Below, piece by piece: positions 11,256 to 21,438 of a DNA stretch of 64,000 bases. This stretch comes from Nannochloropsis salina CCMP1776 (taxonomy: Eukaryota; Sar; Eustigmatophyceae; Eustigmatales; Monodopsidaceae): assembly GCA_004565275.1 (NCBI GenBank), contig SDOX01000006.1:1116001-1180000 (forward strand). The letters are read 5' to 3'. Every line of letters begins with the position of its first letter. Position 1 is the first letter of the stretch. The position numbers and the translations under genes are program-made. A model generated the notes under the pieces. It was given only the letters and a program-made list of their open reading frames with translations, did no database searches and was not told where the DNA came from.

Positions 11256-12167
11256 TTAAACGGCTCTAACCTGCTTAAGCATCGCCGAGTGGGATGGACA
11301 GGGATCAGCCTCTCCGCGTCCAACAGCTTCCTCGGATAGATTCCAAAAGAAACCATTGCGCCATGGGAATTCCTTCACGGCCGTCGGGAAATGGGCAACG
11401 GATCGCGCATAGGCACACAATCGGTCTTCCACCCCGTCTTGAAACGTCACCTTCGCGTGTCGTTCCAATGCTTTTTTCAGCTCTTGGATCAGTGCCACCA
11501 CGTCTTCCCGGTGCGACTTCTCCACCTCGCCCACTGTGATCCCTCCGTGCACACTTCCTACCAGCATGAACGCCGAGATCCACATGAGCTTTTCAAACAT
11601 GGCGGCTTGAAAGCGCCCCTTATCCAACATGTGGCATTTCAATCCTGCCTTCGTAAGCGTCTCCTCAAAGTCTGCTGCCCATTCCCCGTACACAGCGGTC
11701 AAACCGTTCGGGTTCAAATCGGTCACACCATCAGTAGGCACGTCCCCTTTCCTAGCTACAGCGAAATACACGAGCGCTTGAGTGTTGTCCTCGAGGCCAT
11801 ACTTTTTTAAAAAAGGACCTAGCATACCGTTCTGTAGAAAAACCAAGTCTTTCCGACGGGCCTCGGGGGTTTTCTCAACAACGGCCGCGAGGTCATCGTT
11901 ACGCGTGGCCACATAAATCGGACCTGTTCCTTCGACAGGAACGGGGTCATTGCGCCCAACCATAACAGTGCTGGACCCCAGCATATTTCCAAGAGCCTCC
12001 CCAACTCGCCCTTTCCCAACGACAACGTGTTGTGTCGTCGCTGTCATGAGAACAGTAGACGCTCGAGCCTTGCAAGAGGGTACCCAGGACCTTGGAGTGA
12101 CAAAACCTTGTACAAATGCCGGAAGCTGCAGGATAAAAAGGATGACAAATCGAAAGATGTTAACCAT
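11256..12167 (-). CDS. Ketopantoate-reductase-like NAD(P)-binding protein, plastid-targeted
   Basis: Intron-less 303-codon gene. The N-terminus 'MVNIFRFVILFILQLPAF' then 'VQGFVTPRSW' is a signal peptide plus Phe-initial transit motif. The body starts with a Rossmann-type 'VVVGKGRVGEALGNML', followed by 'VFLQNGMLGPFLKKYG' and a helical C-terminal half with 'AAMFEKLMWISAFMLVGSVH' and 'GGITVGEVEK'. This order (nucleotide fold, a conserved Asn-Gly in 'QNGM', then the Lys-bearing helical domain) resembles PanE/ApbA ketopantoate reductases and their relatives. A classical C-terminal ligand motif is weak, so substrate and reaction are uncertain; a role as a true pantothenate enzyme is only one option. 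It is convergent with the ketoacyl synthase, 122 bases apart. Confidence 0.72.
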   Translation of the reverse strand: MVNIFRFVILFILQLPAFVQGFVTPRSWVPSCKARASTVLMTATTQHVVVGKGRVGEALGNMLGSSTVMVGRNDPVPVEGTGPIYVATRNDDLAAVVEKTPEARRKDLVFLQNGMLGPFLKKYGLEDNTQALVYFAVARKGDVPTDGVTDLNPNGLTAVYGEWAADFEETLTKAGLKCHMLDKGRFQAAMFEKLMWISAFMLVGSVHGGITVGEVEKSHREDVVALIQELKKALERHAKVTFQDGVEDRLCAYARSVAHFPTAVKEFPWRNGFFWNLSEEAVGRGEADPCPSHSAMLKQVRAV

Positions 12168-13104
12168 TCTCTCGAAGAGTCACGACGCAGTGAGAATACC
12201 TGTATGTAAGGCGGTGTGATTTTAGCCAGTCCATCCTCCGAAAAAGCAAGCTTTCCGAAATGACGTGAGGGCCATTTTTAAAGCAATGCGCAACTACTGG
12301 CAAAAAATCTAATATTGACAGGGAGTCTTCTCGTGAAGGAATGTTTATTTTCTAGCATATTTCCTGAGGGAGGAGGTTAACGCGGAGCCCGCCTTTCTGA
12401 GAGTGCATGAACAAATCGTTTACTGCGAACTAAAGGATCACACCACATGCTCTTGATGATGGACAACAATGGACACACATTTTTCCCACTGGCCTCGAAT
12501 TCTTTTCATTCGGGAGGTTGACACAAGGAATACCCAGGCTGTGTCAAATATGCAAGTCGGAATATAGTCGCTCCAAACGACCATCAAGGGATAGGTCAAA
12601 GAGAAGTAGAAGCGTTGGCAAATGCCTGCTCAGGACGTTTGGAAATAATTCTATACTCGCTTGCACGGGAAGCCGATGATGCCTCACTTATTGGGGGGGG
12701 GGACAGGGCTGACGCCTTGTCGCAAGGACAGACGAGAGATTTGAACCGAAATACTCCGTGCACCTCAAATATATGAAATATGTTAGTGGCCTCTGACTTG
12801 CTATATCTGTGAGCACGTCAGTCCTGGGATTTTCCCTACCTTGCTGCGGCTCCCACAAAGTATGAGCCCACGTGTATGAAAAGAAGCAAAAGCGGAGCGC
12901 CGATGTTTATCGTCATGAATGCTTGATTTGATGGAAATGATTATATCCACGAAAAACCTAGCTGAACTGTCCGTGCCGGGAAATCGGCTGATACTTTAAT
13001 GTTTTGCGTATAACTACCACATTGCATTGTCCTCATGGTCCTCTAATTAGATATCAGCTGTTCATCTCGGCGGTCAAGGCACCTCATCCAGACCGCTTAT
13101 CTTC
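12168..13104. other. Intergenic, no gene seen
   Basis: About 0.9 kb of relatively AT-rich sequence between two minus-strand genes. It has no open frame of note on either strand. It contains a run of nine Gs near 12694. Presumably the promoter of the ketopantoate-reductase-like gene plus the 3' flank of the TIPIN-like gene. Confidence 0.5.
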
Positions 13105-15743
13105 CTAATAATCCTGTGAAGATCCTCCATCTGCACCCACCACCACCTGTGCCTGTCGCTCGTCGCCGACTACATCCATCCTATCCTCGTCCCTTTCCAT
13201 GCTGGGGCTGGTCACTTTGGGACGCATCGCCGGTGACGCCTCCATCAAGTCGTGTACCGGATCTCCTTTTCCGCCCAGTCTCTCTCCAGCTGCTCGCCCA
13301 GCATCCTCGTCCGTCTCCCCGCCGTCGTTCTTTTCCCCAAGATCCTCGCTGCCATCCCTCCAGCCACGAGGTGCGGACGTCTCCTCCAGAAGGTGACGCC
13401 TGTGCCCGTCCTCCTCGTGCTCGTCGAACTCGGCGAACAGCGCTTTCATGTCCTCCTCCTCCTGGGCCCCCGTGAGCCCGTGGCGCCCGAACACTTCCCC
13501 GGCGCTTTCCCCCATGCCCATTCCCCCGACTTCCGCCAGAGCTTGCCCTAGTAAGTCGTCCACCGGGGGCGGAGAGACCCCTAACCCCCCCGACCCAAAG
13601 GGCTCGGGAGATCCGGGTACCCTTTCCTCGCCTGTCTCCACAGGCAGGGTCACCCCGTTCCCTTCCTCCTCCTCCAGCTGACTCAGGCTCATGACACGCG
13701 TCACAATCTCCGATAAAATTTCCCGTGCCGGCCCCCGGACGGCCGCAAACTCCGCGATGTCCAGCTCGAAATGCGTGCGGAGGGACGTGAGGATCGTCTT
13801 TGTGGACGTATCTTCCAAAGAGACCCCCGTCAACATGTCCTCCAGGTACGTCGTCATGGCCGCCCGCGACACCGGAAGTCGCTCCCCTGCTCCCTCCCTC
13901 GGTCCCTCCCTCGATTCCTCCTTTCGTCCCCCGTCAGACCATTCCCCCTCCCTCTCCTTGTCGCTACCTTCGCTGCCAGGGGCCGCGGGTTCAGTCCAGG
14001 CTTTCGAAGCTGCTGCCGCCGCCGCACGACGTTGCCGAGTGGCCTTGGTCACGAGCTTTTTCCGCGCCGCCAAGGCCTTCCGCCGTTGGCGCTTCTTCTC
14101 CTTCCTTCGCTCCTTCTCTCTCCGCGCCTCTGCCCTGGCTTCCTCCTTCTGCCGGGACCGTGCCAGCTTCTCCGCCGCTCGCTCCTCCCGGGCCCGCCGC
14201 CGAAAATTCTTTCGCGCAATTTCCTTGATCATGGCCATCACCACCGACTTGAGCACCGCAGGCTCGTGATTCACCAGCCCAAAGTCCTCCTGGGCTGTCC
14301 TCAAGATTTCAGACACCCGGATGTCCTGGTACTTACCCTCCTCGAAGTAGCGCACGAGGAGGGCTCGTAACTTCTCAGTACCCTCATGGTCCCCCTCCAG
14401 CCGGGCCCGTTTCACACGAGGCACCCCGTCCCCCGCCCCGGCCGCGTCTTCTCCGTTTTCGGCCTGGGAATCCTCCGTTTCCATGCCTTCCGAGGAGGAA
14501 GAGGAAGAACTGCTACTGCTACTAGTGCTGCTACTACTACTGCTGCTGCTGCTCCTCCTCCCGAGGCTCGCGCCCGTGCGCCGTCGCAAGCGTCCAGAGG
14601 GCTCCCTTCCATTGTTCTCGGCATCGAAGGCAGATTCGGAAGAGGAATCTCCGTTATCCGACGCTTTCTTGGTCTTCTTGGTACTTTTGGTCTTCCGTTT
14701 CGCCACTCTGGCCGCCTGTTTCGCCGCTTGCTTGGCCAGCTGCTTTTGCTTCTTCTCTCTCTCCTTCTCGATGCGCCGAGCCTCTGCCTTTGCCGCCAAC
14801 TCCGCCGCGATCCGCTCCCGCCGCTCCTGCCGCCGTCTCTCCTTCTCTTCCACATCTTCCACCGCCCCTAAGTCCTCCACCGCCACCTCTCCCTCCTTCC
14901 CTCCCTCCTCGCCGGCCCTCTTCCTTCCAATCCCGTACATCTCCTCCCGTCGCCGAACCCGCTCCGCCTCCAGTCTTGCCTCCTCCTTGGCCTTCTTTCG
15001 TCGATATTCGGCCATCTTATCCTCGTAATCGTTTCCGAAGTTTGCCGCCTGTGTTTCGAGGGACGGGAATGAAAGGCAGTGGGACAGAGCAATAGGCACA
15101 GTCAGAGAGGAAGGCACCCGGAGATGGCGTGTCAGGTGACGGACGGTGGCCGAGCATAGGCATGCAGGTGAAGCCCCATCTACATGTGTCCGTGTCCTCT
15201 CACATAATTCTTCCGCCCTGTCCGACTTACCAAATACCGCTCTCGCTCCGTCTCGCGCATGTCTTCCAGGCAACGACGCACACGCGCCTTGCCACTTAAA
15301 TTCTGAACGCGATCCAACAAGTCCTCAAAAGCCAATTGCGGGAAGAGCTGATGAGCCCATTCTTTGTAGCACCTCAGTAAACGATGCAGGTCTTGGGCTT
15401 CGTGGCCTTCCCCGCGAAATGCGCATAGGGAAGGGAAAGTCGTGTAGATACGCTCAAGGCCTCGAGGCCCGATGACATGGTCCTCCGTGAAACGTGGCCG
15501 ACGTTGCTTGGGCTTAACATTGCCGCCAATAGCAGCTTCGGCGTCGGCTTTGTCCATTAGAGAGGATAATATCTCATCTTCCTCCCCTGCACCCGTGTTC
15601 TTCCCGTTGTCTTCCTCGTCCATATCACCTTCGCGCCCGTCCCCTCCCTTGTCGGAATCCACGCTGCTGCGCGGTCCCGATGAAACACGAACCACATCAG
15701 TCTCCGACTCATCACTGTAAAGGTCCTCGTCCAACCTTGCCAT
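13105..15743 (-). CDS. TIPIN: TIPIN/Swi3/Csm3 replication-fork protein, apparently fused to DEK_C domains
   Basis: Two exons: 15743-15231 and 15048-13105, joined CTATTTG|gtaagt..cacag|GCGGCA in phase 0, give 818 residues. Residues 91-165 are a Swi3 domain: 'GPRGLERIYTTFPSL', 'GHEAQDLHRLLRCYKEWAHQ', 'LFPQLAFEDLLDRVQNLS'. In other eukaryotes this subunit pairs with Timeless/Tof1 in the fork protection complex. Exon 2 is mostly charged coil with a long poly-Ser stretch (about 14500-14560). It also holds two segments resembling the DEK C-terminal domain, near residues 401-450 ('RALLVRYFEEGKYQDIRVSE') and 568-622 ('YLEDMLTGVSLEDTSTKTIL'). TIPIN proteins are usually about 300 residues, so this is long. 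An ATG in exon 2 ('MAEYRRKKAKEE') means two separate genes remain possible. Confidence 0.8.
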
Positions 15744-15890
15744 GCTGGATTAGAAAGGAAAGTCCCTGAGGCAATGAGCATTGAGAAGGGAGAAAGAAAG
15801 GAGTCAAGGTGGGGGCGAAAGCGAACCCCAAATAGCCACGCAAACCAAATTTGTCAGCATTGAGCCCCTAGACCAAGCGCGGAAGAAAAA

Positions 15891-18800
15891 ATGCATTCGT
15901 ACGGCTGTACGCCCACGCTGGTCAAGGCTTTGGGGGGTCGCGTTGGTCTGCTTTTTCTTAGCGAGAAGGCGATGCCACCCTTTCATCTACACATTTTCCC
16001 GCCCAGGACGTATCCCACCGCACGAAAACCAAAGTGCAACCTCACGCAGTCAAGTCCTGTCCACACCGGTACGACCTCACGCCTTTTCCTCCCACACAAC
16101 GTAGCGCAGGCCCAGTCCACTGATTCCGACGTGTTGATGGCCGTGACTGTCGCGCGTGGCTGGCCATCAGGGGGAGGGCCCGACCTCCCCTCCTCCCTCA
16201 CGCGGATGGGGAGGAGTGGCACCCCTTCCTTGCATTTTCAAAGAAAAAGAAAAATGCCACAGGCACGGACCGCACTGAGCAAGATTATACTCTTTAGAGC
16301 CATGCTCGTCACGATATTAGCAGGCGTGGATGGGGATGAACGTCGCTTTGACAGGTTCCACTTCCTCCCTCCCCCCCGACGCGCACCGGGCCGGCTACTT
16401 CCTATACCTTCTCCGCGCACGTCGTTCGTCGCTCTTTCCGCTGCCACGCCTGAAGATGATTATGCGCCCAAGGCATCTGTTGGTATCAAAAGCGGCATTG
16501 CTGCCACAAATTTGATCCCTCCTGCTCCCTCTTCATCCCCTAAAGAGGCCAAGGCCCTTGTCCGAAGCCCAAGGGAGGGGCGAGCCTCTGTAGGACGCAT
16601 AATACCGTTCACTCGCGGGGCAATAATGCGGCACAAACAAGCCAGCCCCCGTAGCAATCCCTCCCGGCCCGCGGAAGATGAAGAGCGTCGAGCCGTGTGC
16701 GACCTGTCGCCCGACCTGCCCACCTTCCACACCGTGATGAAGGTGTACGCAGACGAGCGGGACCCTGAGGGGGCGGAGATGGTGCTGGGATGGCTGCTGG
16801 CTCGCGGGCTGTTGCCAGACGTGGTGACGTACACGACGTTGATGCACGCGTATGCCGGACGGGGTGACACGGAGGGTGCAGAGGCTGTGTTGCGGAGGAT
16901 GCTGGAGGGCGAAGGAGGGAGGGTAAGGGAGGGGGAGGTGCTGCGCGTATTGCCCAACGTCATGACATACACGACCCTGATGACAGCCTACGCTGCGGGG
17001 GGGGACGTGGAAGGCAGCGAGGCGGTGCTGGAGCGGATGGAGGAGGCGTGCATTGCGCCCAATGTGATGACGTACACGGTCTTGATGACGGCCTACACCC
17101 TCCGCGGCGACGTGAAAGGGGCCGAGGGCGTGCTCCGGCGCATGCTCTCCGCCTACGTGGCCCCCAACGCAAACACGTACACCACGCTCCTGCACGCGTA
17201 CACGGTGAACGGGAACGCGGCGGGCGCGGAAGAGGTCTTGGCGCGAATGGAGGCAGCCGGCGTCCTCCCCACGGCCCTGACCTTCGCCACGCTGATGACG
17301 GTCTATGCGGCCCGAGGAGAGGTGGAGTCCGCAAAGGGGGTCTTGGCCAGGATAGAGGCGGCGGGGTTGGGCCCCACGGCCATGGCCTTCGACACGCTCT
17401 TGAATGCCTACGTCGTGGCCGGGGACGTGGGCGGGGCCGAGCAAGTTTTGCGTCGGCGGGAAGCGGAAGCATACCCGGATTTCCCCCTGACCTACAACAC
17501 CTTGATGAACGGGTACGCAGATAAGGGAGACGTGGCGGGGGCGGAGGGGGTGCTGGCGCGCATGCGGGCCAAAGGCGTTGGGCCCGATGAGACGACGCTG
17601 TCAACCTTGCTGCACGCGTACGCGGAGGCGGGAGACCCCTTGGGGGCGGAGGCGGTCCTGCTCCGTGTCCAGGGGAAGGGGGGAGAGAAGGGGGACGGGG
17701 GAGAGTTTGCGGGGCTTTCGCTGACGGTCTTGATGTTCAATACCTTGCTGAGTGCCTACGCGGCGCGCAAGGACGTGAAAGGCGCGGAGCAGGTCTTGGC
17801 CAGGCTGGTGGCTGAAGGGGAACGCGCGGGGGAGGGGGGGAATCTGAAACCGAACGCCATCACCTACAACTCGCTCTTGACCGCCTACACGAACGCGGGG
17901 GACATGCCGGGGGCGCAGCAGGTGTTGAAACGCATGGTGCAAGCAGGGCTGTCTCCAGACACGTACACGTTCAACACCCTGATCGCCGCCTTCGTCGCCC
18001 GCAGAGAGGTGCGGGCCGCGGAGAAGATGGTGGCATACATGCAGGAGCACGGGGTGCTGGCGGACGTGGTCACCTACAGCCAGCTTCTCCAGGGCTACGC
18101 GACCAAGGAAGGAGACATGGGGAAAGCAGAGGAGGTCCTGGAGCGGATGGCGAGGGACGGGGTGTCGCCAAACTCGTACACGTACAACTATTTGATCGAA
18201 GGCTACGTGAAAGCGGGAGAGATGGACTGGGCGGAAGACGTCTTGGAGCGGATGCGGACGGTGGGGTTGGCCCCTACGAGCATGAATTACTGCGTCTTGA
18301 TGGACGCGTACACACGCAGGAGGGACGCGAGGGGGGCGGAGAAGATCTTGGACCGGATGAAGAAGGAAGGTGTGCAGGCGAATGTCCAGGTGTTCACGAC
18401 GCTGATGAACGCCTACGCCAAGCGCGGAGACGTGGAGGGGGCGGAGGGGGTGTTGGCGCGCATGCTGGCGGTGGCGGAGGAGGAAGGGGGAGGTTCGAAG
18501 GACTGCGAGCCGAACGTGCACACCTACAGCACGCTAATGAACGTGTATGCCCGAGCGGGACTGGCTGCGGGGGCGGAGGGAGTGCTGACACGCATGACGG
18601 CGGCGGGCTGGGCGCCGAACGTGATCACATTCACCACCCTGATGACAGCCTACAGCCGGGCCGGGGACCCCGAGGGAGCCGAGCTCGTGTTGAAGCGCAT
18701 GGAGGCAGCGGGGGTGTCGCCCAACGTCTTGACGTATAACACCTTGCTGAGCGCCACGTCGAGGATGGGGTTGAGGGAGGGTGAGGTGGAGGAACGGCGG

Positions 18801-19184
18801 GCCAAGCGTGTGCTGCAAGTCTACGATACCATGCGACGGAGCGCGGGGAAGGGAGGAGGGTTGGAAAAGGCGCCGGATGAAGCCACGTACACGGTGCTTT
18901 TAACCTGCTTGTTGAGGTTTCCCAAGCGCTTGACCAAAGAAGTCTACAAACTCATCCTGGAGGACTGGCGCCGCTTGGTCCCTACAAGGAATCGCTCGGA
19001 TAGAAATTATCAGTCATTTATAACCGTGCTGGCCGCCATGGGGGACTGGGAGGAAATGGCCACGGTCTTTCGGGAGGCCCAAGCACGGTTTCAAAAGGGG
19101 CAGCTCTCGCCAAGGGAGTATTCTAAGGTGGAGGCGACGTTTCGTGAGAAGGGAGGGTATTACGTGAGGGATGGGGAGGAGTAA
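15891..19184 (+). CDS. P-class pentatricopeptide repeat (PPR) protein, organellar
   Basis: Sequence-specific organellar RNA-binding protein, one open frame. About 19-20 tandem 35-residue repeats run from about 16715 to 18990, most of the form 'NVMTYTTLMTAYAAGGDVEG' followed by 'AEAVLERM..AGVAP'. The repeats are unusually uniform. A few carry insertions of 5-15 residues (for example around 16905 and 17685). No DYW, E or SMR domain follows; the tail after 18990 is a helical 'LAAMGDWEEMATVFREAQ' segment. Start: the frame opens with ATG at 15891, but the ATG at 16255 gives 'MPQARTALSKIILFRAMLVT', a better targeting signal, followed by a basic Pro-rich stretch. Divergent from the TIPIN-like gene, with only 147 bases between the outer ATGs. 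The family stabilises, cleaves or activates organelle transcripts; the target is unknown. Confidence 0.93.
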   Translation: MHSYGCTPTLVKALGGRVGLLFLSEKAMPPFHLHIFPPRTYPTARKPKCNLTQSSPVHTGTTSRLFLPHNVAQAQSTDSDVLMAVTVARGWPSGGGPDLPSSLTRMGRSGTPSLHFQRKRKMPQARTALSKIILFRAMLVTILAGVDGDERRFDRFHFLPPPRRAPGRLLPIPSPRTSFVALSAATPEDDYAPKASVGIKSGIAATNLIPPAPSSSPKEAKALVRSPREGRASVGRIIPFTRGAIMRHKQASPRSNPSRPAEDEERRAVCDLSPDLPTFHTVMKVYADERDPEGAEMVLGWLLARGLLPDVVTYTTLMHAYAGRGDTEGAEAVLRRMLEGEGGRVREGEVLRVLPNVMTYTTLMTAYAAGGDVEGSEAVLERMEEACIAPNVMTYTVLMTAYTLRGDVKGAEGVLRRMLSAYVAPNANTYTTLLHAYTVNGNAAGAEEVLARMEAAGVLPTALTFATLMTVYAARGEVESAKGVLARIEAAGLGPTAMAFDTLLNAYVVAGDVGGAEQVLRRREAEAYPDFPLTYNTLMNGYADKGDVAGAEGVLARMRAKGVGPDETTLSTLLHAYAEAGDPLGAEAVLLRVQGKGGEKGDGGEFAGLSLTVLMFNTLLSAYAARKDVKGAEQVLARLVAEGERAGEGGNLKPNAITYNSLLTAYTNAGDMPGAQQVLKRMVQAGLSPDTYTFNTLIAAFVARREVRAAEKMVAYMQEHGVLADVVTYSQLLQGYATKEGDMGKAEEVLERMARDGVSPNSYTYNYLIEGYVKAGEMDWAEDVLERMRTVGLAPTSMNYCVLMDAYTRRRDARGAEKILDRMKKEGVQANVQVFTTLMNAYAKRGDVEGAEGVLARMLAVAEEEGGGSKDCEPNVHTYSTLMNVYARAGLAAGAEGVLTRMTAAGWAPNVITFTTLMTAYSRAGDPEGAELVLKRMEAAGVSPNVLTYNTLLSATSRMGLREGEVEERRAKRVLQVYDTMRRSAGKGGGLEKAPDEATYTVLLTCLLRFPKRLTKEVYKLILEDWRRLVPTRNRSDRNYQSFITVLAAMGDWEEMATVFREAQARFQKGQLSPREYSKVEATFREKGGYYVRDGEE

Positions 19185-19785
19185 GACGCAGATAGTAGAA
19201 GCGCATGACGGGTTGAACGACGGAGGGATCCGTAGGGTTCCACGCTTTCGTGATGATGATACCTTTTGCCAACGGAGTGGCGTGTGTAGGAAGAGGGAGG
19301 GACCTCCGGTCGAGGTGCTCATGGGCCGCGACGAGGCTCGCAACATGGTGTACAGGGCCCGTATCGACATGTATATAGATAGATCATTAAAATGACGGAG
19401 TAATTTTGACAGAAAGCCTCCCTTTCTTGGCGGCGCAAAATTTTCATCTTTCTTGCAAAGCCAATCAATTGCAATTAATTGCACTTCGCATCAGAAAATG
19501 TGCGAGTAGGCAGCAGGAGGTTTGGCGAGCTGCCTCCAGGAGGTTTCGACACCTGTATACGTCCATCCGCAGCTTGTTCTCGGGGTGCGTGAGGGCGTGC
19601 ATGTCAGACCATAGCTAGCACCCCGAAGTGCCATTATTTCTTCTGTGAGAAGCTTCACGAAGTTTGTTTGTTGTGAGCGTCATCTGTGAGGCACGCTAAG
19701 AGGTGTGTTCGCCGTTTTCCTTTTATTCTTGGAAGGCCAACTGACTAGCATTTCTTACCATACACTCCACAATTATACAAGGTAC
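19185..19785. other. Intergenic between two plus-strand genes
   Basis: 3' flank of the PPR gene and 5' flank of the transporter. Open frames here are short and unremarkable. No gene seen. Confidence 0.4.
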
Positions 19786-21438
19786 ATGATGATTTTTGGT
19801 CCTGTCGGCAGATCGGTCTCCGCGGTGGCCACCTTTGCGCTGCTCTTTCCCGTTTCTGGAATCACTTCCTCACATTTAGCGCAAGTTTCTACATCAAGTT
19901 CCAGCAGCACTCGGGAAATGTCATATACCGCTTCGAAACCCCGGTCTATGCTGCATACAAACACGAACATGCGACATGCTGGGATGTCATTGTCCTCGTG
20001 TCGCTTTTTGAAGCGTGCGCGGGGTGGTGCCGCCTCTCCAAAGGCCTCTAGTATTCCAATCAAAACCACTTCTCATGTGACAGCAGGCACAACCGAAGCT
20101 CACCACGGCTTGAGCGTCACGTCCCTGGCCATTAACATCATGGCAGATTTGTGCCCGCATGGTATGCTACCGCTTGCATTTGGGATGGCTTCCGAGGGTG
20201 GCACGGGCCTTGTGCCCGCATTAAGTTTGCTCGTTCTCTTCGGTTCGCTCTCTGCGTACACGCTCATATCCATAGCCCGTGCTTGCGAAGCCACCGGAGA
20301 GTACTCCTTTCGCGGAATATGGTCTCGCACTCTCCACCCTTCCACGGCCTGGATTATTGACGCAGGCATCACTTTTCTTTGCTTCGGGTGCTGTATTTTC
20401 TACTCCGCCTTCATCGGCGACCTCTCCGCAGCCCTCGCCCAGGCCCTGGGGGCTCCCGCCGTCCTGCACAAGCGGTGGCTGTGCCTTGTCGCCCTCCACA
20501 TCTTCCCCCTCTGGCCTTTGTGTTTGATGAAAAACCTCTCAGCCTTGCAATACTCCTCCATCGTGGGTGTATTTGGGATCCTCTATACCACTGCCTTCGT
20601 GGTCAAGCGACAGTGCGACGGGAGCTACGGCCCCAGTGGGCATTTCCATGCGCTGATTGATGCGGTATACCGTCCCCAGACCCCTTCGTACTCGGCGTTT
20701 GAGAAACTTTTCCGCCTTGGCCCCGGCGCGATCTCCCTCATGAACATGGCTTGTGTGGCGTTTACGACCCACTACAACGGGATTGCCTACTACACCGAGT
20801 TGAAAGACAGGAACCTCTCCCGGTATTCGGGGGCAGTCGGCCTGGGCTTCCTCGCCTCCTTCGCTGTATTCGCCCTCATGATGGTCTTCGGCTTCGGCAC
20901 CTTTGGATTCGCCGCGCAACCCCTCCTTCTCAACAACTATCACCGCACACAGGACGCGCTGGCCACAGGGTCCCGGCTGGCCACAGCCTTTTCTATCATG
21001 TGCGGCTTCCCCCTAATGTTCGCGGGACTCAAGACCGGTTTCTTTTCCCTCTGGCACAGCAACGTTGAGAGCGCGCGCCGTCTGAGTCCCCGCCTCCGGG
21101 TAGCTTTGAAATCCGACACGGTCATCGCCACGGTCTCCTCCCTCCTCCTGGCAGCAATCTGTGGCATTGCCTGCCTGTGCACGGAGGAAGACGTCGGTTT
21201 CGTGATCGGCGTGATTGGGGCAGTGCTGGGCACCAGCGTGGTGTACATTATTCCTGCTCTCCTCAACACGAAACTACTGGCGCGGGTCAAGGACACGGCG
21301 GTAGCCAAGCCCGAAAAACGCTTCAACCAAGGTCTGATCGTCATCGGCGTGGTATTTGCCCTCTTGGGGACGTACATGGCCATCGATGACCAGTTTGGGA
21401 TATTCAGTGGGAGAGGCCCCAAAGTCCACATGCATTGA
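19786..21438 (+). CDS. AAAP-family amino-acid transporter (SLC38/AVT-like)
   Basis: A 550-residue polytopic membrane protein of the amino acid/auxin permease family, secondary transporters that usually couple amino-acid movement to H+ or Na+. The transmembrane core begins near residue 110 with 'LSVTSLAINIMADLCPHGML' and 'PLAFGMASEGG', matching the TM1 unwound region of the family. About ten further hydrophobic spans follow, including 'SLMNMACVAFTTHYNGIAYY' (the TM6-like conserved helix) and 'GFVIGVIGAVLGTSVVYIIP'. Ahead of the core sits a 110-residue Ser/Arg-rich extension whose start, 'MMIFGPVGRSVSAVATFALL', looks like a signal peptide. The ATG at 19786 was chosen because the upstream frame has no ATG. 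The extension raises the possibility of plastid-membrane or vacuolar sorting, which is inference. Substrate unknown. Confidence 0.88.
   Translation: MMIFGPVGRSVSAVATFALLFPVSGITSSHLAQVSTSSSSSTREMSYTASKPRSMLHTNTNMRHAGMSLSSCRFLKRARGGAASPKASSIPIKTTSHVTAGTTEAHHGLSVTSLAINIMADLCPHGMLPLAFGMASEGGTGLVPALSLLVLFGSLSAYTLISIARACEATGEYSFRGIWSRTLHPSTAWIIDAGITFLCFGCCIFYSAFIGDLSAALAQALGAPAVLHKRWLCLVALHIFPLWPLCLMKNLSALQYSSIVGVFGILYTTAFVVKRQCDGSYGPSGHFHALIDAVYRPQTPSYSAFEKLFRLGPGAISLMNMACVAFTTHYNGIAYYTELKDRNLSRYSGAVGLGFLASFAVFALMMVFGFGTFGFAAQPLLLNNYHRTQDALATGSRLATAFSIMCGFPLMFAGLKTGFFSLWHSNVESARRLSPRLRVALKSDTVIATVSSLLLAAICGIACLCTEEDVGFVIGVIGAVLGTSVVYIIPALLNTKLLARVKDTAVAKPEKRFNQGLIVIGVVFALLGTYMAIDDQFGIFSGRGPKVHMH

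Noticed and set aside
12725-12765. GATTTGAACCG-like sequence resembling a tRNA T-arm on the minus strand
   Set aside because: The flanking five bases do not pair as a T-stem, and no acceptor stem or anticodon arm could be found around it.
15749-19184. Long antisense frames beneath the PPR gene
   Set aside because: They mirror the repeat periodicity of the PPR array and vanish as soon as the coding strand is read; the plus-strand protein is unambiguous.
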